DNA of 13,518 nucleotides. It comes from Dehalococcoidia bacterium. Lineage in GTDB: Bacteria > Chloroflexota > Dehalococcoidia > DSTF01 > JALHUB01. The stretch covers positions 1 through 13,518 of the forward strand of contig JALHUB010000264.1 of NCBI GenBank assembly GCA_022865685.1, given 5' to 3'. Position 1 is the first letter of the stretch. Every line of letters starts with the position of its first letter. The translations under genes were made by a program, and so were the position numbers. The notes beneath the pieces were generated by a model. That model worked only from the letters and a program-made list of their open reading frames with translations. It searched no databases and had not been told where the DNA came from. Below are positions 13,135-13,518 of the stretch, in pieces.

Positions 13135-13518
13135 TTGCCCAACGAGGAGCACTACCGGAAGCTGGAGCGGATGTACGCCTCCGCGCCGATCAACGACTTC
13201 TTCCAGCCCGTCATGCGCGTGTCCGAGGGCCAGGCGGTCGTCACCACGCAAGTCCGCCGCGACTTCTTCCATGCGGCGAATGCGGTCCACGGCGCTCTCT
13301 ACTTCAAGATGCTCGACGATGCGGCGTTCTTCGCCGTCAACTCGCTCGTCGCCGACGTCTTCGTGCTGACCGTCTCGCTGAACGCCTACCTCGTCCGGCC
13401 GGTCACCGAGGGCGAACTGAGGGCCGTGGGCAGGGTCGTGCACCGCTCGCGACGCCTCTACGTCGCCGAGTCGCAGCTAACCGATTCTGACGGCACGGAG
13501 ATCGCGAGGGGCAGCGGC
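13135..13518 (+). CDS. PaaI-like hotdog thioesterase (3' partial)
   Basis: 128 residues are visible before the window end and the frame is still open. The hotdog-fold active-site region is HAANAVHGALYFKMLDDAAFFA (46-67 region): a conserved HG followed by an acidic residue on the central helix, as in PaaI/YigI-type acyl-CoA thioesterases. A beta strand LTVSLNAYLVRPVTEGEL and then RVVHRSRRLYVAESQLTD complete the expected order. TTG at 13135 is chosen because AAGGA lies 9 nt upstream and the N-terminus then has a normal length; the ATG at 13171 would cut 12 residues. It likely hydrolyses an acyl-CoA; the substrate is unknown. It may be co-transcribed with the (4Fe-4S) protein gene. Confidence 0.85.
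   Translation, partial: MPNEEHYRKLERMYASAPINDFFQPVMRVSEGQAVVTTQVRRDFFHAANAVHGALYFKMLDDAAFFAVNSLVADVFVLTVSLNAYLVRPVTEGELRAVGRVVHRSRRLYVAESQLTDSDGTEIARGSG

Overview
This window looks like a piece of a GC-rich bacterial chromosome, hand-counted at roughly 62-68% GC in most blocks, with frequent GTG and TTG starts. The gene set is an ArsA/GET3-type ATPase with a C-terminal HSP20-like domain plus a tiny partner gene, RDD and bacterial-PH membrane proteins, and a very large PAS/GGDEF/GAF/HD-GYP protein. Together with dispersed GTAG-headed palindromes this would fit a Chloroflexota (Dehalococcoidia-like) genome. That assignment is inference from style and content; no rRNA or tRNA is present to confirm it. 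I see no phage, CRISPR array, insertion sequence or defence island. All the genes are chromosomal in character.

Layout. (1) 3-3191, plus strand: the 3' part of an APC-superfamily permease with a USP-like C-terminal domain, then the ArsA-HSP20 ATPase 13 nt behind it. Next come two hairpin repeats and a 74-aa conserved-looking small gene with a strong ribosome binding site. (2) 3178-4434, minus strand: a membrane-anchored HEXXH zinc metallopeptidase of unassigned family, whose 3' end overlaps the small gene by 14 bp. (3) 4435-4735: a repeat-rich divergent promoter region. (4) 4736-6210: an RDD membrane protein and a four-helix membrane protein in one probable operon, closed by a hairpin terminator. 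(5) 6365-9562: a 1065-residue sensor that can probably both make and break c-di-GMP. (6) 9638-11819, minus strand: an AHSA1/SRPBCC protein and, upstream of it, an aldehyde dehydrogenase. (7) 12086-13518, plus strand: a bacterial-PH membrane protein, a (4Fe-4S) mono-cluster protein with its own promoter, and the 5' part of a PaaI-like thioesterase cut by the window end.

The most unusual layer is non-coding. Several intergenic hairpins begin with GTAG, the hallmark of REP elements mobilised by RAYT transposases. One family occurs three times with a 9-bp stem, and one stem pair changes from A-T to G-C, i.e. covaries. A 23-bp direct repeat in the divergent region contributes the -35 box of the RDD promoter. 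The last codons of the PH-domain gene are copied in the same reading frame 141 bp downstream. The middle of the permease gene (about 301-1020) has clearly lower GC than its two ends, which suggests a mosaic gene. I do not see a convincing complete new biological system. The ArsA-HSP20/small-protein pair, the unassigned metallopeptidase and the REP-like repeats are the best leads.
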